This document shows positions 4,940 to 5,123 of a DNA stretch of 5,123 bases, in pieces; within the stretch, counting starts at the first letter, position 1; the number at the start of each line of letters is the position of its first letter. Below the pieces are notes generated by a model. It did not search any database, had not been told where the DNA came from, and saw only the letters and a program-made list of their open reading frames with translations. Origin of the DNA: JBAQMG01 sp049302575 (GTDB lineage Bacteria; Bacillota; Desulfitobacteriia; Desulfitobacteriales; Desulfitobacteriaceae); the NCBI GenBank assembly GCA_049302575.1, contig JBAQMG010000081.1:1-5123 (forward strand), read 5' to 3'. A program made the translations under genes and the position numbers.

Positions 4940-4984
4940 AAAACTAATTCTCCTTAAATTTTATTGGAGAGTGTGAACCTTAAA

Positions 4985-5123
4985 TTAATACCAATAACTT
5001 GAACCCGTGTAAGAAGTCTGCTCTACCAGGACGTTATTCTGATAAACTGCTCCGGTTGAAACCAGGCGGTAATAATAACCGCTCATTACATACCACTTTT
5101 GATTCAGATAGCCGCTGTTGCTG
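4985..5123 (-). CDS. C-terminal end of an unidentified Tyr-rich protein, N-terminus beyond the window
   Basis: The minus strand is open from the window edge to a TAA at 4985-4987; 45 residues are visible, starting SNSGYLNQKWYVMSGYYYRL and ending TGSSYWY. Nine of the 45 are Tyr, with many Ser, Gly and Asn, typical of extracellular beta-rich domains. The family is not recognised. Its bases are richer in G and C (GGC, CTG, CGC, ACC codons) than the broken gene downstream, which hints at a different origin or stronger codon selection. The stop lies 45 bp before the small ORF, with no terminator between, so the genes downstream may be co-transcribed. Confidence 0.7.
   Translation of the reverse strand, partial: SNSGYLNQKWYVMSGYYYRLVSTGAVYQNNVLVEQTSYTGSSYWY

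Overview
The window reads as chromosomal or plasmid DNA of a low-GC Bacillota (Firmicutes). The signs are AT-rich coding, strong AGGAGG-type ribosome sites, a Bacillus/Paenibacillus-type DUF4362 lipoprotein, an IS66-family element carrying only its transposase, and Tn3-family debris. The genus cannot be fixed from sequence alone. Almost every recognisable gene is on the minus strand.

Layout, left to right. Positions 1-555 hold most of an ECF-type sigma factor gene, cut by the window edge. Positions 654-1997 are a complete-ended IS66-family insertion sequence (16 bp perfect terminal inverted repeats) whose transposase appears to have an in-frame internal deletion removing the last catalytic part; no target duplication is visible. 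Positions 1998-2349 are mobile-element scrap: a stem-loop terminator, an unrecognised open plus-strand fragment, and a short Tn3-family transposase fragment carrying the TDTHG motif. Positions 2350-2625 form a 276 bp miniature element with Tn3-type terminal inverted repeats (GGGG...AAG, 38 bp at one end, 41 at the other because of a 3-nt insertion). It encloses a cluster of ATCACAAAA motifs in inverted pairs that resembles a recombinase resolution site. Positions 2626-2914 have no convincing gene, though the lipoprotein gene may once have run into them.

The right half holds a DUF4362-type lipoprotein (2915-3427), a spacer with a long hairpin and a possible coding remnant (3428-3701), and a broken secreted-protein gene (3702-4819) with a Cys/His papain-like or NlpC/P60-like C-terminal region. 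That gene is split by a one-base frameshift in an A-run and by an in-frame TAG. Upstream of it are a possible 29-codon small ORF crossing a (TTGGGG)4 hexamer repeat (4850-4939) and the C-terminal end of a Tyr-rich protein (4985-5123). These last three lie head to tail with short gaps, so they could share a transcript.

No metabolic pathway is visible. The region looks like an accessory island shaped by transposons and decay. The most notable object is the Tn3-type miniature element with its internal motif array. A second theme is that several breaks in the right half sit in A/T homopolymers, which could be real decay or base-calling error.
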